Assembly: GCF_019207025.1 (NCBI RefSeq)
Contig: NZ_JAEEGC010000004.1
Location: forward strand, 1-64,000
Length of the DNA stretch: 64,000 nt
Direction of reading: 5' to 3'
From: Clostridium thailandense
Lineage (GTDB): Bacteria; Bacillota; Clostridia; Clostridiales; Clostridiaceae
Shown: piece after piece, positions 16,765 through 26,053 of the stretch
How positions within the stretch are numbered: position 1 is the first letter of the stretch
Layout: every line of letters starts with the position of its first letter
The notes under the pieces: generated by a model
Databases searched by the model: none
What the model was told of the DNA's origin: nothing
Seen by the model: only the letters and a program-made list of their open reading frames with translations
Position numbers and translations under genes: made by a program

Positions 16765-17676
16765 ATGATAGAGCTTAAGAATGTTAAGAAAAGCTATGAA
16801 AAAAATGTGGCTCTAAATCAAGTCAGTTTTACTATTAATGATGGAATTTGTTTTGGACTAATTGGACCAAATGGTGCCGGGAAATCAACACTAATGAAAG
16901 TTATAGCTGGGATAACCAGAAAATATGAAGGCAAAATCTTTTTTAATGGAAAATCAATTGAGAAAAGCCGAAATGAGGTGAAAAAGTCTATAGGCTATGT
17001 GCCTCAAGATCTTGTTCTCGAAAATACTTTGACGGCAAGAGATAACCTTGAGTTTTTTGGTGGTGTTTACGGAATACAAAGGAATGAGATAAAGGAAAAA
17101 GTTAATAAGACTTTGCAGGATATAGGCTTAGAGGACAGAGGGGATGAAGCTGTTAAAAATTACTCTGGCGGTATGAAGAGAAGGTTAAATATAGGCTGTG
17201 CTCTTATGCACAATCCACAGCTTGTAATTATGGATGAGCCAACAGTGGGTATTGACCCTCAATCCCGTAATTATATTTACTCTATAATCAAGAGATTAAA
17301 AAGCGAAGGGAAAACCGTAATTTATTCAAGCCATTACATGGAAGAAGTACAAAATTTATGCGAAGAAATGGTACTCATTGATCATGGTAATATTTTAGAA
17401 AGTGGAAGCGTCAATAAAATTATAGATAAACATTCAAAGCCTTCAATTTACATAGCAGGAGAAGATATTAAGTCAGAAGAGCTGCAGCAGTTTGGAAAAG
17501 TTAAAAAACTTGAAAATGGATATCAGATACTAAGTGAAGATGTATTAATGACAATAAAAAGCATAAGTAAATATTTACTTTCAAATAATAAACATGTAAG
17601 TCAGCTGGAGATTTACCGCATGAATCTGGAAGATATTTTCTTTATGCTAACAGGCAAAAATCTAAGAGATAAGTAG
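16765..17676 (+). CDS. ABC-2 type exporter, ATP-binding protein
   Basis: 303-aa ABC ATPase. Walker A is GPNGAGKST (36-44), the signature is YSGGMKRRL, Walker B is LVIMDEPTVGID, and the H-loop is YSSHYMEE. The C-terminal ~80 residues form the extra domain usual for drug/antibiotic-type ABC-2 ATPases. It pairs with the permease at 17771. GAGAGGTGAT precedes the ATG. The substrate is unknown; such half-size ATPase/permease pairs commonly export lipids, peptides or drugs. Confidence 0.92.
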   Translation: MIELKNVKKSYEKNVALNQVSFTINDGICFGLIGPNGAGKSTLMKVIAGITRKYEGKIFFNGKSIEKSRNEVKKSIGYVPQDLVLENTLTARDNLEFFGGVYGIQRNEIKEKVNKTLQDIGLEDRGDEAVKNYSGGMKRRLNIGCALMHNPQLVIMDEPTVGIDPQSRNYIYSIIKRLKSEGKTVIYSSHYMEEVQNLCEEMVLIDHGNILESGSVNKIIDKHSKPSIYIAGEDIKSEELQQFGKVKKLENGYQILSEDVLMTIKSISKYLLSNNKHVSQLEIYRMNLEDIFFMLTGKNLRDK

Positions 17677-17770
17677 TAAGTCTAAGCAATTAGGGGTCTT
17701 TATGATAGCTAGATTGTAGTAATGGTTAAGATCAGGCTATATGCTATGACAAATTAAGTGAGGTGGAAGT

Positions 17771-18898
17771 ATGTTTTCATTAATAATAAAGGAGTTTAAA
17801 TTGAGAATAAAAGAAAGAAGAACTTACATGCTTATGTTTATAATGCCAATGGTTTTCATTTTATTGATTGGCAGTGTAAGCAGTACAAAGAATATAGCAT
17901 TTAATATTCATTATACAGATTTGGATCAGACTCAAATGTCAAAGCAGCTTATTAGCTCATTTGGGAATTCTAAAGGGTTCAGGATGATAAATGAAAGTGA
18001 TGTGCAGAGTGCCATTAACTATGTTGAAAATAATAAATACCCGATTTACTTTATAATTCCAAAGGGATTTCAAAAAGAAACTCAAGCTGGAAAGCAGCCT
18101 CAGATAGATGTACATTTTGATCCATCTTCGGATATAAGCAAAGCATTCTTATCAGCCCTGGAGGGTACAGCACAAAGTATAGAGCAACAGCAGATAAAGC
18201 AATATATTAAGGCAAAGGCTGGAAATAGTGCTGATAAAATTCTCACGCCACCTTTTTCAGTGAAGAGAAATGAGATAGCTTCTTCACAAAGCATGGGAAT
18301 TGCTCAGGTACTTCCTGGTTATACAGTAATGTTTGCATTTTTTATAATAACAATAATGGCCCAGTCGTTCTTTAGAGATAAAGAATCCGGTATGCTTGCT
18401 AGGCTTATGGCCACACCTATCGAAAAATATGGATATATGATTGGAATGTGGATACCTAATTTTATAGTTGTTTTAATTCAAGTTACGGCATTATATACCT
18501 TCGGACATTTATATTTTAAATTTTCCCTAGGAAACGTACCTGCACTGATTATAGTTACACTTTTGCTGGCTTTTGTAGGAACGGCGCTGGGATTGTTTCT
18601 TACTTTCATATCTGATAATCAACAGACAGTTATGATATTTGTTCAACTTATAGTAATAGGAGGGTCTGCCCTGGGAGGATTATGGTTTCCAATAGAAATA
18701 TTACCTTCGGTAATACAAAAGTTAGCTATGATTTTTCCTCAATATTGGATACAAAGGAGTTATGTTTCGATTTTTGGACACGGAGGTACCTTGATGAGCA
18801 TATGGCCAAATGTTGTAGTTCTGTGTGGCATGGGGATAGTCTTTTTTATTCTGGCATATTTTAGATACAACAAATTTTACGATAAAGCAACCAATTAA
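17771..18898 (+). CDS. ABC-2 type exporter, permease
   Basis: 375-aa membrane protein of the ABC2_membrane_3 type. One N-terminal helix (YMLMFIMPMVFILLIGSV) is followed by a ~150-residue extracellular domain and five C-terminal helices (from about MGIAQVLPGYTVMFAFFIIT). The conserved FRDKESGMLARLMATPI linker is present. It lies 94 bases after its ATPase and ends the operon. Confidence 0.9.
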   Translation: MFSLIIKEFKLRIKERRTYMLMFIMPMVFILLIGSVSSTKNIAFNIHYTDLDQTQMSKQLISSFGNSKGFRMINESDVQSAINYVENNKYPIYFIIPKGFQKETQAGKQPQIDVHFDPSSDISKAFLSALEGTAQSIEQQQIKQYIKAKAGNSADKILTPPFSVKRNEIASSQSMGIAQVLPGYTVMFAFFIITIMAQSFFRDKESGMLARLMATPIEKYGYMIGMWIPNFIVVLIQVTALYTFGHLYFKFSLGNVPALIIVTLLLAFVGTALGLFLTFISDNQQTVMIFVQLIVIGGSALGGLWFPIEILPSVIQKLAMIFPQYWIQRSYVSIFGHGGTLMSIWPNVVVLCGMGIVFFILAYFRYNKFYDKATN

Positions 18899-19262
18899 AA
18901 GCATGGATATCTAAAATGAAAATTGAGACAGCCTCATCAGTTATGACTTACCTTTGTACACTCTATTACTCCAGTTATGCAAACAGAAATGGGAATGACA
19001 GATTAAAAGAACTGTGCTCGTTGTATAATTACAATTAACGTAACTTGAAACCTAAAACTAGCAGTGGTATAATTAAAAAATCAAATAAGAAATAATCTCA
19101 ATTAAATTCAAGACTATAATAATTTTTTTAATATTGTTATTAAAGTATTCTATGAATATTAGAACTTTGAACGATGAATTGCATATTGATGTCTTTACAA
19201 GAGACTAGAAAAAACTGTTCTTGGGTATAGATTTTAAAAACTACTACTGCTTTGTATAAGAG
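18899..19262. other. Intergenic region with little content
   Basis: A+T-rich spacer between the ABC permease and TetR genes. A short open stretch near 18950-19005 (TFVHSITPVMQTEMGMTD) may be gene debris but is too short to assign. I see no RNA gene or convincing operator. Confidence 0.3.
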
Positions 19263-19853
19263 GTGATGACTTTGGATAAGATTTCGTTAGATAAAGAAAT
19301 AATACTCAATGCAACAGAAGAAGTTATTCGCCGTTTCGGACCAGAAAAAGCGAATATTTCTGACGTAGCAAAATCATTAAAAGTTAGCCATGCTGCACTT
19401 TATAGATATTATAATGGAAAAGCTGACCTTTGGAATGCTGTTACAGAACGATGGCTTTCAAATTTGCATGCTTCTTCAAAGGATATTTTAAAGGAAGATA
19501 ATTCTGCTGATATTAAACTTTTTCGTTTACTTGAGGATTTTGCAGAAGCAAAGCGTCGAAGCTCCGTTAATGATCCTGAAATGTTTGCTAATTATCTTAA
19601 ACTTGCTCAAAGCTCAATGGATGTAATAGAAAAAAGTATAGAAGATGGAATTAATAGCATTAAAGAGATTATAGTTCAAGGAATCACAGAGGGTATATTT
19701 TTTGAAGAATTTCCTCATAAAGCTGCAATAGCTGTATATCTTGCAACTAGTGCTTTTATACATCCAAACTCATTTGAAGCCGTTAATCGAAAGCAAAATA
19801 TAGAATCTGTTATAAATCTTTTGATAAGAGGACTTAAAAATCCTAATAAATGA
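19263..19853 (+). CDS. TetR/AcrR family transcriptional regulator
   Basis: 196-aa regulator. Residues about 10-60 are the TetR helix-turn-helix (ILNATEEVIRRFGPEKANIS, then LKVSHAALYRYYNGKADLW). The C-terminal ~130 residues are a helical ligand-binding domain. Start choice is unclear: GTG 19263, ATG 19266 and TTG 19272 are in frame, and AAGAGGTG (19257-19264) best serves TTG 19272. The epimerase gene 280 bases downstream in the same direction could be a target. Confidence 0.88.
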   Translation: MMTLDKISLDKEIILNATEEVIRRFGPEKANISDVAKSLKVSHAALYRYYNGKADLWNAVTERWLSNLHASSKDILKEDNSADIKLFRLLEDFAEAKRRSSVNDPEMFANYLKLAQSSMDVIEKSIEDGINSIKEIIVQGITEGIFFEEFPHKAAIAVYLATSAFIHPNSFEAVNRKQNIESVINLLIRGLKNPNK

Positions 19854-19872
19854 ATCAAAAACTCCAAATACG

Positions 19873-19929
19873 ATGAGCTAAAATTTTTTAGCCCTTGACT
19901 TTCTTAATAGGATTGTTGAGGGCGTTATT
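19873..19929 (+). terminator. Likely terminator after tetR-like gene
   Basis: GAGCTAAAATTTTTTAGCCC forms a small stem and GCCCTTGAC pairs with GTTGAGGGC further on, before TTATTT. The fold is imperfect. Confidence 0.4.
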
Positions 19930-20036
19930 TATTTGTATTCTAAGACTCTGGCTAGACATTAAAAAAGCATTATCAAACTGAAAGAGGGAACAACATTTTT
20001 ATAAAATTAATGACAAGTTACATATTTAATATATTG

Positions 20037-20088
20037 TAATTTGTAGTGTGATGTGATATTATTTATGTTACAAGTTACAAATTATAAT
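20037..20088 (+). promoter_or_regulatory. Promoter with inverted repeat before epimerase gene
   Basis: TAATTTGTA (20037-20045) and TACAAATTA (20076-20084) are perfect 9-bp inverted arms, and the second overlaps a TATAAT -10 box (20083-20088), 48 bases before the epimerase start. A repressor site is plausible, perhaps for the TetR protein upstream. Confidence 0.4.
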
Positions 20089-20135
20089 AAATGTAATTTA
20101 TAATATTAGTTCAGAACTTTTAAGGAGGATTTTTT

Positions 20136-20966
20136 ATGCGTGTTTTTGTAACAGGAGCAACAGGGTATATCGGTTCTGAGGTTGTCCGGGAACTCATCCA
20201 TGCTGGACATAAAGTTATTGGTTTAACACGTTCGGATGATGGTGCGTTAAAATTAAAGGAAGCTGGAGCGGTCGTGCACCAAGGTTCACTTGATAACCTG
20301 GATAGCCTTCGTAGTGGTGCTGCTATTGCAGATGGCGTTATTCATCTGGCATTTAAGCACGATTTCTCGGATTTTGCTGGTTCACTTGTCACAGATTTAC
20401 AAGCAATCGAGGCCATGGGGGAAGTACTTGAGGGCACTGGCAAGCCATTTTTGACTACAGCTCATGCAAATGGTACAGCATCAGATAACGCCACTTTGGC
20501 GCTTGCAAAGCGTGGCGTACGGGCATCGGTTGTGGCGCTTTCAACGTCTGTGCATGGGGATGACGATAAGGGTTTTGTTCCACGATTAATCAATATCGCC
20601 CGTGAAAAAGGTTTCTCGGCATACATCGGCAATGGGTCAAATCGCTGGCCGGCTGTACATCGTATCGATGCGGCACGCCTTTTCCGTTTGGCGCTGGAGA
20701 ATGCTCCAGCAGGATCAAAGCTGGACGGAGTTGGAGATGAGGGTATACCGTTCCGTGATATCGCTAATGTAATCGGCCGTCATCTGAACTTACCTGTAGT
20801 CAGTATTACACGCGAAGAGGCAGAGGCTCACTTTGGTTTTCTAGGTCCTATTGCAGCTCTTGACATACCAAGATCGAGTTCACAGACTCAAGAGCTCCTG
20901 AACTGGAGGCCAGTGCATCCTACCCTGATCTTGGATCTCGAACAGGGGGATTACTTTAAAAAATGA
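20136..20966 (+). CDS. NAD(P)-dependent epimerase/dehydratase (extended/atypical SDR)
   Basis: 276-aa Rossmann-fold protein. VTGATGYIGSEVVREL (5-20) is the NAD(P)-binding glycine motif; HQGSLDNLDSL is the following conserved Asp strand; GVIHLAFKHDF matches the atypical SDR5-like group. The usual YxxxK catalytic pair is not obvious, and the protein may act as an NAD(P)-binding oxidoreductase or sensor. The gene is visibly richer in G+C (codons such as GCG, GGC, CGT) than its neighbours, which points to recent horizontal acquisition. AAGGAGG precedes the start. Confidence 0.85.
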   Translation: MRVFVTGATGYIGSEVVRELIHAGHKVIGLTRSDDGALKLKEAGAVVHQGSLDNLDSLRSGAAIADGVIHLAFKHDFSDFAGSLVTDLQAIEAMGEVLEGTGKPFLTTAHANGTASDNATLALAKRGVRASVVALSTSVHGDDDKGFVPRLINIAREKGFSAYIGNGSNRWPAVHRIDAARLFRLALENAPAGSKLDGVGDEGIPFRDIANVIGRHLNLPVVSITREEAEAHFGFLGPIAALDIPRSSSQTQELLNWRPVHPTLILDLEQGDYFKK

Positions 20967-21030
20967 TTTTAGTGTTGATTTTATCAAAAACTTTCAAGCT
21001 TGAAACAGTAAAATATTAATTATCATAGTA

Positions 21031-21065
21031 TAAGTCTACTTTCGGCTGTTAAGTGCGACAGCCCC
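21031..21065. repeat. Solo end of a fold-back element
   Basis: TAAGTCTACTTTCGGCTG then TTAAGTGCGACAGCCCC matches the right arms of the elements at 1-335 and 36526-36680. The other arm is missing. Confidence 0.6.
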
Positions 21066-21081
21066 GTTTTTTATACTTAAT

Positions 21082-21126
21082 AAAAAATGAGCATAGACCT
21101 GATTTTTCAGAAATCCATGCTCTTCT
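21082..21126 (-). terminator. Terminator of the cell-wall-binding protein gene
   Basis: On the minus strand GAGCATGGATTTCTGA pairs with TCAGGTCTATGCTC (imperfect stem) and is followed by ATTTTTTA, just past the stop of the gene at 21130. Confidence 0.65.
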
Positions 21127-21129
21127 TTT

Positions 21130-22560
21130 TTAATAGTATTTAAGGCTAGAGATTTTCCAAGTATTATCTGTCCAGCTTAAAGTTACTGATATATTATCCA
21201 TTACCTTATCTAGGTCATGCCTAGTATAACTAACTTGAATAGTATTATTATCAATATTTTCCCTAGAGTTAAGGGTCCATACACCCTCACTGAAGGATAC
21301 TCCCAAATTACCGCCAGGAGGAGATACTAGTTTTCCATCTACAGTTGTTAACTGTGAAAAATCCTTCATAATAGTTGTAACACAATCATCTGTATAATAA
21401 TTTGAAAGAAAATCCTTAATTTTTTCATAGCTATCATACTGCTTAGGCATAGGGATTTTTTCATCCTTTGATGATTTGCACTCTACTGATAGGATAATAT
21501 CTTCTTCTGCTAATCGAGAATTTTCTAATAGTTGATAAATTTGATTATCAGAAATATCTTTAGTGTTTCCCAGGTTCTTTATATAATTCTCTATTGAATC
21601 ACTTACAGCACCTGTTCCACCAAATATGAATGCATGTTTTACATTGTTATTTATAGTATAATTAAATTCATCGCCTACAAGTAACATGTTATATCCATTT
21701 TTAGCAGTTAATATGGAGGCGGAGAGTGCATCTGGAAACATCTTATCACTTACAACGGATATTCCTTTATTATTGATTCCACTAATATTAACAAAATTAG
21801 AGGCTATACTTTGAGGTGTATTTCCATTTACTCTAAAAGGCTTAATACCTAAATCACTTAGCTGCTCAGATACACTATATGCAATTATGCCAGATGAGCC
21901 TACTATTGATACATCTTTAACTCCTAATTTTACAATTTCATTTTTAGTTGTACTATCAAGATTTTTTCCGTCTGTAAATAGTATTACAGCTCTTTCGCTG
22001 GCTGCATAGGGTGCTGCAATTAAAGGATATTGAAATGTATATCCAGAGGCAATATATATTTTAGTTACCTTAGAATTAGAATTTAGAATATCAGCTGCTT
22101 TACATGCTGTATCAAATCTATCCATCCCGGCTATTCGTACTGTGTTATAGCCCTTAGCTTTAAAAGCATCTTCCTGAGATTTTGAAATAACCCCAGTTCC
22201 TCCTAATATATAAATATTTTTTACTCCTAATTTGCTAATTTCATCTTTTACTATATCAGGTGTACTATTTATTTTAGTTAAAAGTATCGGACAATCTAAA
22301 TAATAGGCAAGAGATGTACCTGTTATAGCATCCGCAAAATCGTTATCTCCTTCAGCTTCTGCTATTACAATGTCTTTTGAATTAGTCCAACCATGCTTTG
22401 CTACTTCCACAGATGTTTCAAATCTGTCGGCGCCGCCTATTCTTAATACATCCTGAATTTGATTTTCACTAGCTTTAACTTTATCAAATTGTAATATACC
22501 AAATGGAGATAGCGAAATAAACAATGCTAAAGCCGCAGTTAATAATTTTCTAGTTCTCAT
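21130..22560 (-). CDS. Secreted protein with cell-wall-binding repeat 2 domains
   Basis: 476-aa surface protein. A signal peptide (about 1-31) is followed by three cell-wall-binding-repeat-2 units (PF04122) over about 40-320, with RIGGADRFETSVEVAKHGW, YILGGTGVISKSQEDAF, IAGMDRFDTACKAADIL and FIFGGTGAVSDSIENYI as the repeating landmarks. These repeats anchor clostridial proteins to wall polymers. The C-terminal ~150 residues are an unassigned beta-rich domain ending LSWTDNTWKISSLKYY. Monocistronic with its own terminator. Transcribed away from the MocR gene. Confidence 0.88.
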   Translation of the reverse strand: MRTRKLLTAALALFISLSPFGILQFDKVKASENQIQDVLRIGGADRFETSVEVAKHGWTNSKDIVIAEAEGDNDFADAITGTSLAYYLDCPILLTKINSTPDIVKDEISKLGVKNIYILGGTGVISKSQEDAFKAKGYNTVRIAGMDRFDTACKAADILNSNSKVTKIYIASGYTFQYPLIAAPYAASERAVILFTDGKNLDSTTKNEIVKLGVKDVSIVGSSGIIAYSVSEQLSDLGIKPFRVNGNTPQSIASNFVNISGINNKGISVVSDKMFPDALSASILTAKNGYNMLLVGDEFNYTINNNVKHAFIFGGTGAVSDSIENYIKNLGNTKDISDNQIYQLLENSRLAEEDIILSVECKSSKDEKIPMPKQYDSYEKIKDFLSNYYTDDCVTTIMKDFSQLTTVDGKLVSPPGGNLGVSFSEGVWTLNSRENIDNNTIQVSYTRHDLDKVMDNISVTLSWTDNTWKISSLKYY

Positions 22561-22857
22561 AAGCCAATATTTCCTCCTTATTATTTACATTTAACAAATT
22601 TATTGGGTATAAAAACTTGAGAAATAGCTTTACTTGTTTAAATTATTTTTTAGTTTATGAAGAGCACCTAAATGGATTTTATTTGTTTAAATCCCTCATT
22701 GGTAATTATATCATAAAATTCTAGTGTGTTACAACTATTGCAAAAAATAGAGTTGAATTTGCATTTTAGATTGCATAGTTCTATCCTTAATAAGTACCAT
22801 TTATATTTTTATTTTTTTAAGCTATTTTGTAAATAATTAATTTAGTGCAATAAATAA
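22561..22857. other. Intergenic region between surface protein and MocR genes
   Basis: A+T-rich, no open frame of note. GGATTT (22674) and AAATCC (22689) form a small inverted repeat near the surface protein promoter side. The MocR-side operator is annotated separately. Confidence 0.3.
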
Positions 22858-22918
22858 ATTGGATGGTATTTTAAAAGCTTAAATTGGAGGTTTATTATTT
22901 AAATTAAAATGATATAAT
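22858..22918 (+). promoter_or_regulatory. Promoter/operator of MocR-cysteine desulfidase operon
   Basis: ATTGGATG at 22858 and ATTGGAGG at 22883 are direct repeats 25 bp apart, followed by TATAAT at 22913-22918. The same layout, with identical 25-bp repeat spacing and the same distance to TATAAT, occurs before the racemase at 29642-29702. Direct repeats upstream of a weak -35 region are typical of MocR/GabR/PdxR activator sites. Confidence 0.6.
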
Positions 22919-22953
22919 ACATTAAGGACAAACTTAGCTAAGTGAGTGATTAT

Positions 22954-24426
22954 ATGAGGATTAATATTAATAGAAATGATAAAGTTGCTTTATATATTCA
23001 GATAAAAAATCAAATAAGAGACATGATTTATTCTAAGAGACTTCCTCTAGATTATGTGCTGCCATCTGAAAGAGAACTTGCAAAGATGTTAAAGGTTAAC
23101 AGAAGTACAGTTAACAAAGCTTATGAAGAACTTAAGGCTGAAGGCCTTATTAATTCAGATGTTGGCAGGGGAACTTATGTTGCTTTTTGTAATGAAGACG
23201 AATTGATTGACAAATCAAATAATTGCAAAAAGCATTTGTATTGGGATGAGATATATAATGAAAGCTCTAAAAACAATTATGATGACGTTATGAGTAAAAT
23301 AATGAAAACTAAGGATAATGGTAAAATGATTTCTTTTGCGGGTGGAATTCCTTCACCTAGTTCATTTCCAAAGGATGAATTTGAAAGGGTTCAGATTAAT
23401 TTATCCAAAAGTAAATTGGAAGATATGTTTTTACATAGTCCAGTTGATGGAAATATTGAGCTAAAAAAAGAAATCAAAAAGCTAATGTTAAATAGAGAAG
23501 TTAGAGTAGCAACTAGTAATATAATGATTACTTCAGGTTCTCAACAGGGTTTAGACTTAGTTGCAAGAACTTTTGTAAATTCTAATGATGTAATTTTAGT
23601 GGAAGAACCTACATTTTTTGGCGCTATTCAATTATTTCAAACCTTAGGGGCTAAGGTTGTAGGAGTACCTATTGATGAAGCTGGAATTCGTGTTGATGTA
23701 TTAGAATACTTAATAAATAAACTTAAACCTAAGTTTATTTATAGCATTCCTAATTTTCAAAATCCAACTGGAATTACAATGAGCTTAGAAAGAAGATACG
23801 AGCTTATGAAAATTGTTGAAAAGCATGGTATACCTATAATTGAGGATGATCCTTATGGTGAAATAAGATATGAGGGAGATGAATTACCCTCCTTAAAAGC
23901 CTTAGATAAAAATGGGTATGTGGTCTATTTAAGTACCTTTTCAAAGGTTATTTCCTTAGGTCTAAGAGTTGGATGGATAGTTGCACCAGAAAGAGTAATT
24001 AATAAATTGAGTTTATTTAAACAACTAACGGATTTACATGTAAATACTCTAAGTCAGCATATGATATGTGAATTTTTAAGGCAAGGTTATTATGAAAGTC
24101 ATATTAAAAAAATTAGAAAAGAATATCTTTTGAAAAGAGATTTAATGATAAAAGAATTAGAAAAAAATTTTAAAGAGATAGAATTTTATAAACCGCAAGG
24201 AGGCTTTTACTTGTGGTGTAAATTTCCAGATAGTATTGATTTGAATTTATTATTAGAAAAATCAATTAAAAATGGAGTGAATTATATCCCATCAAATTTC
24301 TTTTTTACTAAAAATGATATGAAAAGTAAATTTATTAGGTTAAATTTCACTTACCCTGGAAATGAAGAGATAATTATAGGCATGAATAGACTAAGAAAAA
24401 GTCTAGATGAAATATATAGATTATAA
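22954..24426 (+). CDS. MocR family (GntR-HTH/aminotransferase) transcriptional regulator
   Basis: About 490 aa. Residues 1-75 are a GntR winged helix (YIQIKNQIRDMIYSKRLPLD then LPSERELAKMLKVNRSTVNK). The rest is a fold-type I aminotransferase domain, with SIPNFQNPTG, EDDPYGEIRYEG and the PLP-lysine segment YLSTFSKVISLGLRVGW. Such regulators use PLP to sense amino acids or amines. GTG 22942 is an alternative start. Cysteine desulfidase follows by 23 bases, so cysteine or a related amino acid is a sensible ligand. The 25-bp-spaced direct repeats upstream suggest self-control. Confidence 0.9.
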   Translation: MRININRNDKVALYIQIKNQIRDMIYSKRLPLDYVLPSERELAKMLKVNRSTVNKAYEELKAEGLINSDVGRGTYVAFCNEDELIDKSNNCKKHLYWDEIYNESSKNNYDDVMSKIMKTKDNGKMISFAGGIPSPSSFPKDEFERVQINLSKSKLEDMFLHSPVDGNIELKKEIKKLMLNREVRVATSNIMITSGSQQGLDLVARTFVNSNDVILVEEPTFFGAIQLFQTLGAKVVGVPIDEAGIRVDVLEYLINKLKPKFIYSIPNFQNPTGITMSLERRYELMKIVEKHGIPIIEDDPYGEIRYEGDELPSLKALDKNGYVVYLSTFSKVISLGLRVGWIVAPERVINKLSLFKQLTDLHVNTLSQHMICEFLRQGYYESHIKKIRKEYLLKRDLMIKELEKNFKEIEFYKPQGGFYLWCKFPDSIDLNLLLEKSIKNGVNYIPSNFFFTKNDMKSKFIRLNFTYPGNEEIIIGMNRLRKSLDEIYRL

Positions 24427-24449
24427 TCAAACTTTAGGAGGAATAGTTC

Positions 24450-25733
24450 ATGGATAGAAATGATGCACGTTATCAAGCATTTTTGCAAATATTAAAGGAA
24501 GAATTGGTTCCAGCAATGGGATGTACTGAGCCTATAGCTATAGCTTATGGTGCTGCTAAGGCAAGAGAAATATTAGGTGAAATTCCAGACAAAGTAATAG
24601 TTGAAGCTAGCGCAAATATTATTAAAAATGTAAAAAGCGTAGTTGTTCCTAATACAAATGGGTTAAAGGGAATAGAAGCAGCAGCTGCAGTTGGTATTAT
24701 AGCAGGTAAAGCAGACAAAGTATTAGAGGTTGTTTCAAAGGTAAGTGAAGAAGAGAAAAAGCTTACAAAGGAATATTTGGACAGAGGCTGCATAGAAGTA
24801 AAATTAGCAGATACAGGTATAGTATTTGATATTATAATCACTATGCATTATAAAGAAGCCTATGTAAAATTACGTATATCAGAATATCATGTGAATATTG
24901 TACACGTAGAGAAAAATGGAGAAGTTTTACTTAGTCAAGGAAGCGTAGTAGAAGGTAAAGAAAAAGGCCTTACTGACAGAAGCTTATTGAATGTAAAAGA
25001 TATTATTGAATTTGCTGACACTGTGCTTATAGAAGATGTGAAGGAAACTTTATCAAGACAAATAGAATATAATTCAGCTATAGCAAAGGCAGGAATTGAA
25101 GGAAACTATGGTGCAAATGTAGGAAGTGTTCTTTTAAAGACTTATGGAAATGATGTAAAGATTCGTGCAAAGGCTATGGCAGCAGCAGGTTCTGATGCAA
25201 GAATGAGTGGTTGTGAATTACCAGTTATTATTAACTCAGGAAGTGGTAATCAAGGCATGACAACATCGCTGCCAGTTATAGAATATGCAAAAGAATTAAA
25301 GGTTAGCGAAGAAAAGCTATATAGAGCCTTAGTTATATCTAATCTTATAACTCTTCATTTAAAAACAGGTATCGGACGTTTATCTGCATTTTGTGGAGTA
25401 ATATGTGCAGGTTGTGGAAGTGGAGCAGGTATTGCATATTTATATGGTGATGGTTATGAAGAAATTGCACATACAATAGTAAATGCAGTTGCAATTGTTT
25501 CAGGGATTGTTTGTGATGGAGCTAAACCATCTTGTGCAGGAAAAATAGCTTCAGCTGTTGATGCCGGTATTTTAGGTTATTTCATGTATAAAGAAGGACA
25601 ACAATTCAGGGGCGGAGATGGTATTATTGCAAAGGGAGTAGAAAATACAATTGCAAATATAGGTCATCTGGGAAAAGTTGGTATGAAGGAAACAGACAAA
25701 GAAATAATTAATATCATGCTTACTAGATGTTAA
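24450..25733 (+). CDS. cyuA: L-cysteine desulfidase family protein (UPF0597, CyuA-like)
   Basis: 427 aa, the usual family length. The N-terminal PAMGCTEPIAIAYG (Cys25) and the later FCGVICAGCGSGAG and CDGAKPSCAGK segments supply the cysteines that bind the [4Fe-4S] cluster in characterised homologues; MSGCELPVIINSGSGNQG is the other family hallmark. Known members (Methanocaldococcus CdsB, E. coli CyuA/YhaM) break cysteine to pyruvate, ammonia and sulfide. It follows the MocR gene with an AGGAGGAAT site, so the two form an operon. The symbol is by homology only. A fold-back element follows. Confidence 0.87.
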   Translation: MDRNDARYQAFLQILKEELVPAMGCTEPIAIAYGAAKAREILGEIPDKVIVEASANIIKNVKSVVVPNTNGLKGIEAAAAVGIIAGKADKVLEVVSKVSEEEKKLTKEYLDRGCIEVKLADTGIVFDIIITMHYKEAYVKLRISEYHVNIVHVEKNGEVLLSQGSVVEGKEKGLTDRSLLNVKDIIEFADTVLIEDVKETLSRQIEYNSAIAKAGIEGNYGANVGSVLLKTYGNDVKIRAKAMAAAGSDARMSGCELPVIINSGSGNQGMTTSLPVIEYAKELKVSEEKLYRALVISNLITLHLKTGIGRLSAFCGVICAGCGSGAGIAYLYGDGYEEIAHTIVNAVAIVSGIVCDGAKPSCAGKIASAVDAGILGYFMYKEGQQFRGGDGIIAKGVENTIANIGHLGKVGMKETDKEIINIMLTRC

Positions 25734-25746
25734 TTTTAAGATAGAT

Positions 25747-26033
25747 GGGGCTGTCGCACTATAGAGAAGAACCACCGAAAGTTAACTTATACTCCGTGAG
25801 ATGTTTCCAAGCTTCAGCACTATAAAAACTTTTAGTCAATCTAAAACTCAACATTTTGAAAATCTAAGAAGCTTTTATAAACTCGTACCTCAAACATATA
25901 AAAACTCCTAAGATTTTCTAAAATGTTTTGTTAAGATTGACTAAAAAGTTTTTATATGTGCTTTCAGCTTAGGAAACATCTCCCTGCGTATAAGTTAACT
26001 TTCTGGTGTAGTTCTTTATAGTGCTATAGCCCC
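25747..26033. repeat. Full-length fold-back repeat element
   Basis: Starts GGGGCTGTCGCACTATAGAG and ends CTTTATAGTGCTATAGCCCC, the two ends being inverted copies. The arms pair almost throughout the ~287 bases (AAAGTTAACTTATACTCCG with the reverse complement near 25990-26005; inner arms around AAAACTTTTAGTCAATCT). It lies between the stop of the desulfidase and the end of the convergent surface protein gene and could act as a bidirectional terminator. No coding sequence. Confidence 0.75.
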
Positions 26034-26053
26034 TTAATAATTGTTTTGCCAAT

